Shown in pieces: positions 25,465 to 40,029 of a stretch of 64,000 nucleotides of DNA; positions within the stretch are counted from its first letter, which is position 1; the number at the start of each line of letters is the position of its first letter. The stretch is from Epiperipatus broadwayi. Taxonomy: Eukaryota; Onychophora; Udeonychophora; Euonychophora; Peripatidae. The position numbers were made by a program, and so were the translations under genes. Below the pieces are notes generated by a model. The model was not told where the DNA came from. It saw only the letters and a list, made by a program, of their open reading frames with translations, and ran no database searches. Where the stretch lies: the NCBI GenBank assembly GCA_028023455.1, contig JAQFVV010012499.1, forward strand, positions 1,496,584-1,560,583, given 5' to 3'.

Positions 25465-25562
25465 GCCAATGAAAGAAATCCATTGGGAAATCGGACCTCA
25501 ATGGAAGGATCATCATCATCGATGACATAATGTCCATTGGATCCTAAAGTTACATATAAAAG
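25465..25562 (+). promoter_or_regulatory. Candidate CCAAT/TATA promoter
   Basis: GCCAAT (25465-25470) and two reversed CCAAT motifs (CATTGG at 25481-25486 and 25535-25540) precede TATAAAAG (25555-25562). A donor-like GTAAGAA begins at 25811, about 220 bp after the expected start site. The spacing is like that of an RNA polymerase II promoter. No protein gene could be attached to it. Confidence 0.35.
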
Positions 25563-25810
25563 AAAAAGTTTGGAAATAAATTAGTAGTGAGTGAAAAGAA
25601 TTGAAGAAATGTGACTATATGTGTTAGTGTGGAGTTGAAGGAGAAGGGATTGAAAAGACGCACTCTTCAATCCTTTCAATCTCATTAAAAAAGGAAAGAG
25701 AAATGACATCATTTTCCTAGATTGAGGACCATAGGACATCGAGGGAATTAATGCTGGCTCCAAATGGCAAGCAACTGGAAGAAATTAGAAACTATGGACT
25801 TATTAAAACT

Positions 25811-26860
25811 GTAAGAACTTTATACAAATCTAATGAACAATATTAATTTGAAAACACTAAGAACTTTAAAATATAAACTTTCCCAGTATTTAATTTATAG
25901 AAATAGAATCCTATCTGACCAAACTAAATTCTTTATCAATTCTCTTTATTTGATGTATTTCTTTTTAAAATCATTTCCATTTTTTTTTTTGTTCTTTTAA
26001 GTTTTATTTATGATTTTTGTTTATGGTAAACTAAATTATATAAATGTTAAACTTAAGTCGGGTGTAAATGGCTATATAGATTATTAGGGGAGGGATATCT
26101 TAGGTTATTCATTTTGTAGTTGAATTAGGTCAATGGATTGGATATATTAGTGTAATTAGTAGATGGAATACGAGATTCGCTACATGCAGAATCCCTGTTT
26201 GTGCCGCACACAACCGTTTTGCCTATGGAATGGGATCGTAAGCCGGCGGCAAGGATCGCTGTCCCTTCCTATGGAGTTTTTTTTTATTGCTCTTATCATC
26301 AGATAGATGTAGTATTCCTATCTGGTGAGAGTCAATTTCTTCTCTTAACCTATTTGTGCTGTCATATTTGTATTACATTGAATAAGATGATATATCAGAT
26401 GGATTAACGTTGGTTTAACTGCGAACTTTTGGCCTAAGGTTAAAAAATGGATAGAATATTTTCTTTTCAAATGCAAATCTGTGTAGTCTATTCATACTCG
26501 ACACTCTAAATAAAAATGCATTAAATTTAAGTTGGGTATAGATGCTTGCATGGATTCATTATCGGTTAATTATGTTTTTGGTTTTCATATTTGATCAAAA
26601 TATATAGACATTCAGTAAATAACGATACCTTATGGTGAGTATCTAAAATGTATTTATTCGGATGTCTTTTAAGTTATTGGTGACAATGCGGCATCTTATG
26701 ATGAATGCCATTGGGTTTCTTATAAATTTCCCTCTGCAATTCCACCAATGATTTTATATTTTGATCATTTATGTTTATTTTGAAATGTTTTTGACTGTGT
26801 AATCTATGTAACCGATCTATACTCAACATTATAAAACAAACTTTTATAAACCCATCTTTG
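25811..26860 (+). other. CpG-retaining region with short unexplained frames
   Basis: CpG density is higher than in neighbouring repeats (for example AAGCCGGCGGCAAGG near 26238). A 47-codon frame starts at 26163 (MEYEIRYMQNPCLCRTQ) just after an acceptor-like TTAGTAG, and a 68-codon frame at 26201-26407 overlaps it in another frame. No protein family is recognised. This may be part of a short transcript driven by the candidate promoter at 25465-25562. Confidence 0.3.
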
Positions 26861-27199
26861 CAAACTTATAAAAATTAAAATGTAAATTTATAAAAATTAA
26901 AATGTAAATTAAAATCAAAAATCAAAGTTAAAAATGTAACTTAAATTTTAAAATGTAAAACTGATACTAAAACAATTTTAAATATTATATATGTGCGTAA
27001 ATAAATGTTTGTGTGTATAATTACTGGCAGTGGCTTATTTTATTCTTTTATAAAAATATTCTTAGATAAGATTTATAAATGAAGTATATTTTAATAAATA
27101 AAATTAAATCTCTGCTACTTCATGAGCTAGTGACAATGGGCTAACAGCAGGAATCAAAATATATAATTTTTTTTTGACTTACATATCTGACTACTTTAT

Positions 27200-27291
27200 A
27201 AATTTTGCTAGATTCAAATGCCTAGATGGTGCTCTGTAGTGTAGATACGTTAAGTCTTCTATTCTCCGGATTGTTATAATATATATATATA
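27200..27291 (+). repeat. SINE-like 3' end fragment
   Basis: GATTCAAATGCCTAGATGG, then a TCTCCGGATTGTTATAATAT end and an AT run, resembles 15780-15946 (TAGATGGCGCTG, then GTTACAATATATAT). It is probably a decayed copy of the same short element. Confidence 0.4.
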
Positions 27292-27590
27292 TTCCTCTCC
27301 TGTTAAGGAGTTTGACATTGTTTTAATTAGTAACTGACATATTTTAAAAAAAATAATGAAAGAAATTCACATTCCAGTAGTATAATAATATATACAGAAA
27401 TGTCTGTAGTTCTGGAAAGGAACTCACATGAATCGCAGAGAAAGTTGCAATAAATAAAATATTTCAGTTCATTTGATATATTTTTTCATATAAAGATCAT
27501 GTATTACTAGAGCAAAAATTATTGGAATAAATATGGATAGCTGAAATTCATATCTGACTTATTAATAAATATCTTTGTCATACCTTTAAC

Positions 27591-29870
<2,280 letters not shown>

Positions 29871-29875
29871 AGATT

Positions 29876-30370
29876 CAAATTCAGACTTTCACACGACCCT
29901 CAACTCTCCATGCCATCTCATATTGCTGCCCCACCTGATCACATACATGTTGAAAAGATAAATAATCACCAATATATGTATTTCATGCTAAACCAGAAAT
30001 CATCAGTTGGTCCAGATTACTATCTCCACACATATATACAAACAGTGCTCAGCTTTATATTAAGAGAGCCAATCTTCATACTTTAACTGACAGGCTTCAA
30101 ACTACTCCAATACACAACTCTTCAGCCATCCATTTTGATGATGGAATGTTGAAAACCCATGCTAGTGCCAAGGTTATCATCCTACCCATGTTGATGTTAG
30201 TTATTCTGACCCCTAATGTACCAGAGAATAATCCATTTATATATGTATGCGAGGGATGGCAGATCTTTAATACACTGTTTCATATTCAACATGTGTGTAA
30301 TTAGGTGGGTTAGCAATATGAGATGGCATGGAGAGTTGAGGGTTGTGTAAAAGTCTGAGTTCAAATTCCT
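29876..30370 (-). mobile_element. Family F SINE-like element with inverted tail
   Basis: A minus-sense family F copy runs from about 29876 (tail) through the hammerhead at 29963-30019 to about 30185. The tail sequence then recurs in plus orientation at 30280-30367 (for example ATGAGATGGCATGGAGAGTT against its reverse complement near 29905-29925). The locus is therefore a foldback of two opposed copies. A segment with TATTGTAACTTAATAAAGAT (near 30531) follows and also follows the copy at 57510, which suggests one duplicated segment. Confidence 0.6.
29963..30019 (-). ncRNA. Hammerhead-like ribozyme, family F
   Basis: Minus strand: CTGATGA (30000-30006), GAAA (29981-29984), stem III TACATA (29975-29980) and TA cleavage dinucleotide (29973-29974). 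Stem I pairs ACCAA with TTGGT (30007-30011 and 29968-29972) and, past a TGG bulge, TAATC with GATTA (30015-30019 and 29963-29967). Stem II has one mismatch (TTCT against AGCA), where the copy at 15948 pairs perfectly. Between the two copies every helix is supported. Confidence 0.68.
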
Positions 30371-30949
30371 CATATATACGAAATGTATTTCATTAGTTAC
30401 ACACACACATGTACATACAGTAGATAATATGTAATAAAATATATTCTACAAGGGAATGCAGACAATTATCAACTATTACGACAATAATTTTTTGGGATAA
30501 AACAATATTTATTACAAGAATATATATATATTGTAACTTAATAAAGATGTTAAAAAAAATATAATATATTATTTAATTAAGAAACGAAAAAGAATTGTAA
30601 CTTGATTTTATATCAGAGAAAGAAATTGTAATATGCAACTTGCTGAGCATAAGCTATTAAACAAAAGATCAGACTGAGTTATCAATCATATTAAGGGTAA
30701 TTGGATTAAATGAAACATACTCCTGGATAGTAACTATATAGCCATAAGGTCATACATATTAAAATGATGAGTAGGAATAAATTAAACATATTTCTATAAT
30801 TAGATTTCTCAAGATATCACAATATCAATAATTATAAACAAATTATTAATAACAACTATTATAACTCAGGTATATGGAAATCAAGTGAGGGGAGTACACT
30901 AGTAACTCAATAAAATATCTTCTCAGTATACAGACAGTAGATTTTATCC

Positions 30950-33900
30950 ACTTTCATTTCTTGGTTGGATCTCAAGTGCATGTCTAAGTGAACAACAAGT
31001 GAATATGGTCTATCAGGGTGCCACTAGGTTAGCTGGACCTAGACAAAGCTATATTTATAACTTTTTCACATGTACCAGGTTTGAATCCCTTTGATATCTT
31101 ATTTCTTACAAAATGTATGATTTTGATTTTAGACCCATAGCACTAATATTTAAGTAAACACCTAGGTAACATAAAACATCTTTAAACTAAAATGGAATTC
31201 ATTAGACAGAAATCATTTCTTAGACCTTAACATAACAAATGTGTTTCAATATTTTTTTATAAGTTTTACTAGCTCTGATTATATTATTAATTTAGGATAG
31301 TAATTCATTCATCCTTGCATGAAATAAATGATGGGATGATGGTTATAATAATACTAAGAAATCACTAAATACTATAAAATCAATATTTATTTATGGCCTT
31401 TAAACATTTAAACAGCTCATTAATTAAAATGTGATGATGATGATGATGATGATGATAATCATGACAACGATAATGGTTTTAACCACAGATTTAGGACTAA
31501 GCCCAATCATAAATCTAATTTTTATAAAGAAATTCATAATTATTGCTTAATTTTAGTATATGTAATTGGAACTTAAATAGCTATTATTCTCCTTGATGAT
31601 GAATGATCACACTTAATAAAGACTACTCTTAATGAAATATATACACCTCATTTAATAAAATAAACCAATATTTATTAATGCACTACTAATATCTACATGA
31701 AAATCCATAGATAAACATGAAAATTGATATGAATAATAATAACAATAATAATTGATTATATTGCAATCTTCAGATTAATTTCAAGTCCTTCCCTCTTTCC
31801 TGTCAAATGTATATTGTATTAAATTGGGTACCAATTTGTTAAAATGTTCCATCCAAAAGAAAAGTATTTCATAAAAAAAAAAATATTCACTCATTGGCAC
31901 ACATACTTTATAATCTAACATGAAAGCAGAATGATAAAAAAAAATGTTAGTAAAATTGGATAGAACAAGTTTTTCAGAAACAAGTTTTAAAGTATCTTTT
32001 TATCCCCCTCCCTTCTACCTCTGAAATGCTATACTTAAACTTGAAACAAAATCTAATATTTTTAATACCACCTATTTTTTTCTTTACATTCGCACACAAT
32101 TACATATATGCCACAAGTATTATATTATTATGTATGTGCGTGTTTTATCCCCATAATAACAAAAATATTATTTAAAACAAAATAATAATAATAATAAAAA
32201 AAATATGTTACATATTAATAACATTTCATAACTTTAGGTTATAATTTTAGTACATATAAAATCGTTATTAAAATTTTTTTGGTTTCAATTGATCTTGGTT
32301 GTTTTAAAAGTTCTTTAAACAAAACTATACCACTCTGTTGCTAAAGTTTTACTAAGTCTCTGATATTATAAAGAAAATATATAAAAGAAAATTTATACTA
32401 CCAGTTCTTTGTAGCGACTTCCAATGATTCAAATTTATCTTGTTCAATGTCTATCTTTGGCAGCAACAATTAACCGAGTTTCTCTGGGACAATCTCTTTC
32501 TTGAGGTGTATAATTATTTGATGATGATGATTCTATTGAGGTTATTTGCTTTAGTGGACAATTTGAAAATCATTATATTAACTTTTCTTCTCTTCCTGTC
32601 AAGCATGATTCTTTTAGTGGATGAAGTACAGCAGTTGTTTTCATGTTTATAAATTTTCTGGGGTTTAAACTCAGTTACTGGAACAATTAATTGGACTTGA
32701 TGATTTACTATTTATCTGTAGATTAATCATTTTTCTTCTGATCACCTTCAAATGTGGGTGAATGCTTTCTTATTTCTATTTAAAAACATCTGATTTCTCT
32801 CGGTCAGTTGAAAGGTGTAGAATATTATTTTTCAGACAAGCCATGATGTGCTAGTTGATGATGAGTCTGGTAGACAGACAGAAATATATATTATTTTTTC
32901 TTAGTCTGCCATCCTTATATTTTCAATATTCAAAGCCTGCTATTAAAAAAAATGATTTTTTTTAAAAAAAAGGTTATCTAGTAGAATTAAAAATGATTGT
33001 CTGCTTTAGTTTCAATAATTTTAAAAGTCTCTATAACAATATCAACTGATTTTCCAGACTGCTTTTATATCGATTTTTATTTCTATTTTTGACCAATTCG
33101 TTTGTTAGCTGGAGAGTGCAATCCTTTTACGAACATTAAAAAAAAATCACACACCTTGTTTCCAGACAAACTTTTGTCTTGACAGAAAAAATAGACTTAA
33201 TCCTTTTTTTTTATGCCCATGTAACATCTCAAATTTTGAACTTCTTTCTTTTGATCTTAAGATGAGACATTTTTAAAATTAGACTTCTTACATCGTCTCT
33301 AAGTTTTTTAACAGAAAAACAACCCTTATAATACAAAAAAAATTGGTGAGTAAAAAAAAAAATAATATAACAGATTTTCTTCCTTTTCTCTCAATATTTA
33401 ATAAATGTAGATATATTTATGTGCTGTAACACACATACTCCATCATTCAAATCATATATAAACTGACATTAAATAATGTAATTGCTAGCTGAGTAATTAT
33501 AACCCTAATATTTAAAATTAAACCTGTAACTTTTTCAATTCAAATTACAATTATAGAAAAGTAAAATAGAAACAGAATAAGATATTAGAATTGATCAAGC
33601 ATAGGTTAGTTTTAAAGAAAGTTTAATATCTGAAATATAAAACAATTAAATAGCTTACACATACACTGCCTATACGTATGCATTATAACTTTTACTTTTT
33701 AAAAATTAAATACTGAATAATTAACTGTGTGTACTACTCTTTTTTGAGTTTTTTATCAACACACAAACAATTAAAGTATATAACTGTGGCCCCACTCTCT
33801 TTCTGTCTCAAGCTTTCAAAACTTTATCTTGTAGGGTTTAAACTTGGTCCCTTTTTTATGAAAATGTGATGATGATTTTTGTTCAGCATTTTCTTTCATG
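30950..33900 (+). repeat. Copy 1 of a diverged segment of at least 3 kb
   Basis: Many blocks align in the same order and orientation with 57975-60900. Examples are GGTGCCACTAGGTTAGCTGG against GGTGGTACTAGGCTATCTAA, CAGGTTTGAATCCC against TAAGTTTGAACCTC, and GTGATGATGATTTTT (33866) against the same at 60862. Divergence is high. It could be an old segmental duplication or a decayed long transposon. The minus strand of the 32400-32660 part aligns with the coding-like stretch at 59599-59835 but is broken by stops. Confidence 0.55.
31432..31456. repeat. GAT trinucleotide microsatellite
   Basis: About eight GAT units in a row. The matching position in the second copy (58408) has an interrupted version. 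Confidence 0.85.
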
Positions 33901-35010
33901 CACATTACGATAAATTTAGCTAATGACTAAATTGTAATGGCACAATATATATATATATATAGTAATCAGCTTTAAGGAATTAGTTGCCTGACATAACATT
34001 TATAATTATGATGTATGTACACATTCCAGGGGTAGGATTTATTTTTCATGCGCCAATAGCATCACATATATAACTATTTAAACATTGAACATAGTAAATT
34101 ATGAGGAGATTTATGTTATCACTGGGTATATCTAAAAGTGGTTCAAGTTTTCTTTGCATTCATATAGATAATAATTGTCTATTTATATATTTATTTGCAG
34201 TTAAATTACTTTATATATATATATATAATATAACTTGGATACTTTACTTATATCTTAACGTTTTATAAATTATATACATATATAAACATTCTCAAAAGTA
34301 TAAAAAAGTATGAAGTTTCACAGTATTTTTTCAAAGAAAAAAAAACCCGTAAAATTGAATATAACATTGTAAACTTCCACCCTTATATATATATGTGTGT
34401 GTGTGTGTGTGAGTATGCCATTAATTAATGTATGCACAGTCGATTCATGTAAGTATTATTTACGGAAACTAACATATTTATATATTTAATTAGAAATAAA
34501 ATTAGGTATTAAAAAGTTGCAGAATATATAAAGCTAAGTAAAAAATGCTAATCCTCTTTGAATATATCTACAAGATCCAAACACCTCACATTCTCTAAGG
34601 AAAGGATTAGCAGCTCAAGCAGGGTAGTGACACTTGTAAAACTAATTTCAATTTCAGCAAAGCTGACTAGTGTAAATGTGTCAAAACTCATTTATTACGG
34701 TATTTTCAATTTTCTGAGAAAATTAATTGAAAAATAGTGAAAACAAAATATTAATAGTTGTGTGTGTGCAAAAAAGTATGCATATATACAAATGATATGG
34801 TAATAAAGTCAATTTTATAGCAATATAAATATATTTAAATTTTTAATTATTTTTTATATATATAACAAAATGCTTAAAGTATAGAAAAATTATATTATAC
34901 TAAAGTATGTGGACATTTAAGAATTAACAACGATAAAATTTAAAATTATTAAGCTAGGGTTTGATGAAGTACATCTGTATTAAGTCTAGAATTGTGTTTG
35001 TGTATTAAAT
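33901..35010. other. AT-rich sequence with short AT and TG runs
   Basis: AT runs occur at about 33942-33961 and 34214-34227, and an alternating TA/TG run at 34385-34411. No gene or repeat family was recognised. Confidence 0.5.
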
Positions 35011-35011
35011 C

Positions 35012-35347
35012 TTATATTTTCACAAATAAAGATTGTTGATAATTCTTTGACAAAAAATTTACCAAACTATTTGGATTAAATGTAGAAAAATGACTCAAAG
35101 AATTGTCCATCTGCTCTATTTCTCTACTCTGCTTTGTGAGCCGAACAAAAACACTTTCATTAAAATATACGTTGGTAATCAAACAAAATAATTTTGCAAA
35201 TGTTTTCATGTAATTGAAATGTACTTGCTTCAGAACTTTCTCTTTCATGAAATCTTTATTCTTGTTTTTCTTATCTTCAATTATCTTTATATTAAATAAT
35301 GATTTTTCCTCCAATGATTTTTTTCCAAATAATTTTATTAAATTCAC
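35012..35347 (-). CDS. Orphan ORF, 111 codons, function unknown
   Basis: This is the longest non-repetitive frame in the window, starting MNLIKLFGKKSLEEKS. It has a lysine-rich N-terminal third (KNKNKDFMKEKVLKQ) and a hydrophobic middle (FAKLFCLITNVYF). I recognise no domain, signal peptide or convincing membrane segment. In such AT-rich DNA a frame this long is uncommon but possible by chance. No promoter or splice signal is clear. It may be a lineage-specific small gene, an exon or a remnant of a mobile element. The start is simply the first ATG of the frame. Confidence 0.25.
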   Translation of the reverse strand: MNLIKLFGKKSLEEKSLFNIKIIEDKKNKNKDFMKEKVLKQVHFNYMKTFAKLFCLITNVYFNESVFVRLTKQSREIEQMDNSLSHFSTFNPNSLVNFLSKNYQQSLFVKI

Positions 35348-35502
35348 TTTTTATTCATATTATCAGATATTTTAAAACTTTATGAAATCTTTCCTTAATA
35401 ATCACCTATCATAGTAATCAATGTCAATATATAAAAATGATCAAACTAACAATGGAACTTCATATTACAATGACATTCTAAAAACAAATTATTTTTGTGA
35501 TT

Positions 35503-35638
35503 ACTACTTCATTATTTTTTCCTTTCCATATGTCATAGCATCAACCAGGAGGCAAACCCACAACCGTCTGCAACCAACTACTTGCTTGCAAGGCGGCTGT
35601 GATGACCTCTCGGCTAACAACGCTTGACTACTTCATTA
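35503..35638 (-). mobile_element. tRNA-derived SINE with 12-bp target duplication
   Basis: Element 35515-35626 (112 bp) is flanked by ACTACTTCATTA at 35503-35514 and 35627-35638. On the minus strand it starts with a tRNA-like head. GTTAGCCGAGAGGTC fits an RNA polymerase III A box, GGGTTTGCCTCC is a degenerate B box, and the element ends in AAGGAAAAAA beside the duplication. This is the standard result of LINE-assisted insertion. The head looks closest to tRNAs with a long variable arm, but that is only a visual impression. It is short for a SINE and has almost no body. Confidence 0.82.
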
Positions 35639-35639
35639 A

Positions 35640-38450
35640 TTTTATTAAAAGTTATATAAATAATATTGATATTGAAAACATTACCAATTTTGTCAGTCAA
35701 TTCTATTATGTAAGAGAAAACTGATAATTCATGAATTATTAACATCATTTTTTATGAAGTCTTTTTAATAATACTAGGGTGACAATGTTTGTTAAGCAAA
35801 AACCCAGTAAATCCATTCTTATGTGTGCTTATTTTATATAAATAGTATTAGACAAGGAAGGGTTTACAGTGAATTAATGTTTCTATTGCTATAGGAAATA
35901 TGAGGTTAATATAAAAAGGGCTTGACAAATTAAAAAGACACATTAAAAATAAGTTTTATCATGATGCTAAATAACAAAGATAACATCAACATATCTTAGC
36001 AATAATGATAATTGTTTAGTCATAATACTAAGTTATTCTAAGTTTCTATAAAAAACAACCAATGCTGGTAAAATTGACAAAATTATAGTTAATCCTAATT
36101 GTTTTCAATAACGTAATCCTACGAATAAAATGTAATGATGAAAAATTTGTTATTTTGCTTCATGTTAAGATGAAGTTAAGAATTGTCTTAAAATTTTGAA
36201 TACTTTCCATGTTAACACCCAAGAAAATAAAAAAGAACAATAATCAACTTACTTTTTAAGATACTTGAATTAAAAAATAATATGGATGTGTTTATTTATC
36301 TTATGTTATAATAAATAAATAAATTTAAATCTCATCAATTATCTAGTTCAATTATTTTCTATGGCTAGAATATTGTTAGATGGAACAAGCTAGATTTTTG
36401 ATAACATATATATTTATCAAGTCATCACTATTATGAAAAAAAATATTTCAGTAACAATGCTTGTTGTCAAAATATTATTTATACATATATAAAAGAAAAA
36501 AAAAGATTTTGATAAATCAGATATCACAATGATTTTTGCATTATATAATAGAAGTTTTGACAAAACTAGAAATGATTCATACTGTTCTTAGAGAAATTAG
36601 TAATTTCCATGTGTTAGGGATAAAATTCCTTTAGAATAATAATATATTTATAGAATTCTATGCTATTTCTTTCCATTGTCATACATCAGGAAAATCAATT
36701 GAAAATTAATGCCACAAAAGAAAAACACATTTTTATTATTGAGAGAAATCTAGTGATTAGCAATTTTCTCACATACTAAAGAAAAACTGATAAAATTTTG
36801 TTAGAAAATAAATTCTATTATAAATTAATCAATATGATCATATGATATTAAGAGATGCTATAAAAATTTAAAAATACATACAAACATAATGAAACCTTTA
36901 AACTAAAAAAAATCAGTGCTATTTGAAAAAGTGACTTGGAGGAAAAATAATTAATTAAAATTTTCAATCAATGATACTTGAAAATCAAGAAAAAGATATG
37001 ATTAAAAAAATTAAACAAGAGAAACATATTTATAATTTAAGGAGAAAGCACTATTATTATTGCATGAAAGTGTTAATCAAATACTTTTTGCTAACATATA
37101 GATTTATGGCATTATTTTTGAACAGAGTTGCAAAATACTGCAGGAAAATCAAGCAGCTGAACAAATTGTTCAGGCCTTTAGCCTAATCTAGTTAATGTTT
37201 ATTCTGAAATGATTGTCTAACCGCTTTACCATCCATGTATTAATATATAAAATGAATTGTCTCTAATGAAAACCAGATTTATCTTGATGAATCTTCTTGC
37301 TAATGACATTAATTTGTGAAAACATTAAATAAATGTATTATGTGAACTCAGGTGGAATTATGTGTGTGAAATTGTCAAAACATAGAAGTGAAGTCAGCTC
37401 TCAAAATAAAATAAAACAAGTACCCATAGTTGGAAATCAGAAAATACTTCAAGAAAGAGATATATTCTCTACAAGTAACAAAGTAATTTGGCTGACACTT
37501 TACTTCAACCTAATACTGAGAATATACCAAAATAAAACTGGTAATCATCTACAAAATAAATATTCTAGGACAATGTTGAAATTATTGTTGTCTTTCAGGA
37601 GAGTCACCATTTTTCTAATAATGCATTTCTTAAAATGTCTAGATTTACTGTGATTTTTAATATATGCATTTTATAGTCATATGGGTATATTTGTTTCAGT
37701 ACCCTTGTCAAGCATACTAATTCTATTGAAAATAGTTCAAACAATATTGCCATGACCATTAAGATAGATAATTTTTATACATACAATATTTATATCCTAT
37801 TCACTTTTCCCAATTTTTTAAAACTCTTTGTATGTTTAAGAGATCTTAATTATCATAGTATTCTTCACTGATATGGAAATGAAATCAAATCAAATAGATT
37901 GTCAATTTTTGGAATAGATGGATTTAAATTATATGCAATTTCCATATGATACTATCAGTGAGAAGTATTTCATTCAGATGAGTGCAAAATAGAAATAAAT
38001 TTTGTTCTATGTTTTGTTTTTATAAACAAATTATTTCACAATTATTTACTGATAAATTGCAATTATATCATTTCCTTCATTGCCAACACTTACAAAATAT
38101 TAGAATTCTCATGTTTATAATTAGTTAAAGTTTAAGACAAGCTTATAAGAGTCAATGTATTAGATATTATGAGTGGAATATTAATAAATCTAATTAACTT
38201 TTGTTATAATAAATATAACAAACTCATAATAGCAGCTACTCAAGAATTAATTCTTTGAGAATATCAATAGTATTTCAATACATGATGAAACAAAAGAATG
38301 TTTTCCTTATAGCCTGTATTTAATTATCAAAGATCTGAAAATTATTGACAAACTTATTAAATGACAGGATAGTGGTGAATTCTATGTTCATATTTAATTT
38401 CTTTATGCTTAAACCATGAATTATAATATCATTCAGAATATTTAGAATTT
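35640..38450. other. AT-rich sequence, short chance frames only
   Basis: Plus frames at 36971-37186 (71 codons) and 37333-37653 (106 codons) have no recognisable domains and lie in unremarkable sequence. No repeat family was recognised. Confidence 0.45.
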
Positions 38451-38454
38451 TAAC

Positions 38455-38640
38455 ATTTGGTTTCTCTAAATTTCCTATTTTATGTTTTTTAATATTATCT
38501 AAATTAGCAAAATTACACTGACAATTGGTACATTGAAACTCTTGCCTTTCATGAATTTTTGTATGAGCTGATATATGAAGGAGATTTTTAAATATCTCAT
38601 TACAACATTTACCAATAAATTATTTGTCCTTAAAACATAA
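38455..38640 (-). pseudogene. C2H2 zinc-finger fragment
   Basis: Minus-strand translation gives KCCNEIFKNLLHISAHTKIH, a linker-like HERQEFQ, then CTNCQCNFANLDNIKKHKI. The spacing of C, F, L and the H-x3-H pair matches one C2H2 finger (with the first cysteine lost), a TGEKP-type linker and a second finger whose last histidine is missing. A stop codon lies just upstream (FKDK then stop). Intact C2H2 fingers bind DNA. This is a relic, either from a zinc-finger gene copy or from a transposon carrying fingers. The coiled-coil frame at 38815-39054 lies upstream on the same strand and might belong to it. Confidence 0.7.
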
Positions 38641-38779
38641 TTATTCACAATGAAAAGCAAAAGTAGTTAGGTACTTGTTCATAATACACAAATAATACAG
38701 TTATACAGATAGATATATCTATTATGCTTTCTGATTTTATTACTATCCCTTTCCCCGGATCCTTTCAATTCTCTCAAAT

Positions 38780-39054
38780 GTGTCTTTTGTTTGTCCAATT
38801 TCTTATTTAGCTCATCAAAATTCTTGTTGTACTACAAATTCCTTATCTATACTTTCAAAATTCTTACTGATCTTTGTTCTATGCTCCTCAAAATTCTTAT
38901 TAAAGATTTTACTTAATTCCAATCTCTGCTCTTCAAATTTTTTATTTAATTCTATTTTTTGCTCTTCAAAATTTGTATAAATATTCTCAAAACATTTGTT
39001 AATATCTTGAAATTTTTTATTTATTTTCTGAAACTTACATAAATTTAGATTCAC
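38780..39054 (-). pseudogene. Coiled-coil ORF fragment
   Basis: A 79-codon minus frame (38815-39054) is built from imperfect repeats: NFEEQKIELNKKFEEQ, then RLELSKIFNKNFEEHR, then TKISKNFESIDKEF. The heptad-like spacing and charged residues predict a coiled coil. Past its stop, another frame continues the pattern (NKKLDKQKTHLREL, about 38785-38815), so a frame shift has probably split a longer coiled-coil protein. ORF1 proteins of LINEs and some zinc-finger proteins have such regions. I cannot assign it further. The finger relic at 38455-38640 is downstream on the same strand. Confidence 0.5.
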
Positions 39055-39678
39055 ATCACTATACCCTACTTATTGGTCATTAGTTTTCATAATAACACCT
39101 GGCAAAATAATTTTGTCTAAAATAACTTACTTACACATGGTTATGTACAACATACAAAATACTAATATGAATAACTACTACTTTATACCCAACAAAATGT
39201 ATATGTAAGATTTATCTCTTCACTTGCTATAATAAAATTCTTATGTAAGTAATTAACAGATTGTTGTTGACATCTGTCCTTCAACACTTTATCACTTAAT
39301 GACTAAAAAAGGTCATGACTTGCAGCATTTTAAAACATGCATACCCTATTTTCACCTTAATGGGGTGGTTTACTATATCACTAAAATAATTATTAATACC
39401 TCATAAATAACAAAATAATGATTAATACTGGAAAAATAAAGTATTTATTCCAAATATATATATATATAATACTATATGTGGACTATACTAACCTCAGATG
39501 TTGTGGTTTCTATTCATAGTCATGCAGTTGGATGCCAATATATATATATGAAAAACAAAAAACAAGTTAAAAACTTGCTAACGCTTGTATTTATGTCAAC
39601 AGATGGTGTTCTACCAAAAACACCATCAAGCATATGTTTACATAAATGTCAGAGCATGCATTTACTATCTCTAACTTT

Positions 39679-39738
39679 AATTCCACTTTCAGATCATGAT
39701 TTCAAGCTACTTGCTATCATCAGTGAAAGACAGGAATT
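39679..39738 (-). ncRNA. Hammerhead ribozyme, family C, minus copy
   Basis: Minus strand: stem I AATTCC with GGAATT (outer) and CTTTCA with TGAAAG (inner), internal loop TGT against T. The core is CTGATGA (39717-39723), stem II AGC and GCT, GAAA (39700-39703), stem III TCATGA (39694-39699), TC (39692-39693). All core positions are conserved. Stem II is short, with a T-T pair at its base. Confidence 0.9.
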
Positions 39739-39973
39739 TTAGAAACTAGATCTAAACACAAACTCTGAGCATTTATGAAACAGTTTCTATTCAGCTTGCA
39801 AGTGTGAATCTTTTAGACACGTAATGTCTTCAAACTCAGCATAGCAAGCCAGATAGCTACATGGGTCTGATCTCAGTTCAGCATCACCACATAGTAGAAG
39901 CCTCTGCAATATATATCATTGCTAGAAAGACCTCAAAGGTACATTTATGAAAAACAAAAAACAAGTTAAAAAC

Positions 39974-40029
39974 TTCCTGTCTTTCACTGATGATAGCAAA
40001 TAGCTTGAAATCATGATCTGAAAGTGGAA
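39974..40029 (+). ncRNA. Hammerhead ribozyme, family C, plus copy 1
   Basis: CTGATGA (39987-39993), stem II AGC and GCT, GAAA, stem III TCATGA, TC and inner stem I CTTTCA with TGAAAG are all intact. The outer stem I keeps only TTCC with GGAA, because the orientation switch of the foldback falls immediately before it. Confidence 0.88.

Noticed and set aside
26290-26330. Minus-strand CTGATGATAAGAGC
   Set aside because: There is no GAAA or pairing partner downstream.
34560-34640. GC-richer block with CCTCACATTCTC as a possible family A-E unit
   Set aside because: It lacks CUGANGA and GAAA. The resemblance is limited to short words.
35515-35626. Functional tRNA gene
   Set aside because: A tRNA-like head is present, but no acceptor stem pairing was found, the B box is degenerate, and the A tail with target duplication shows it is a SINE.
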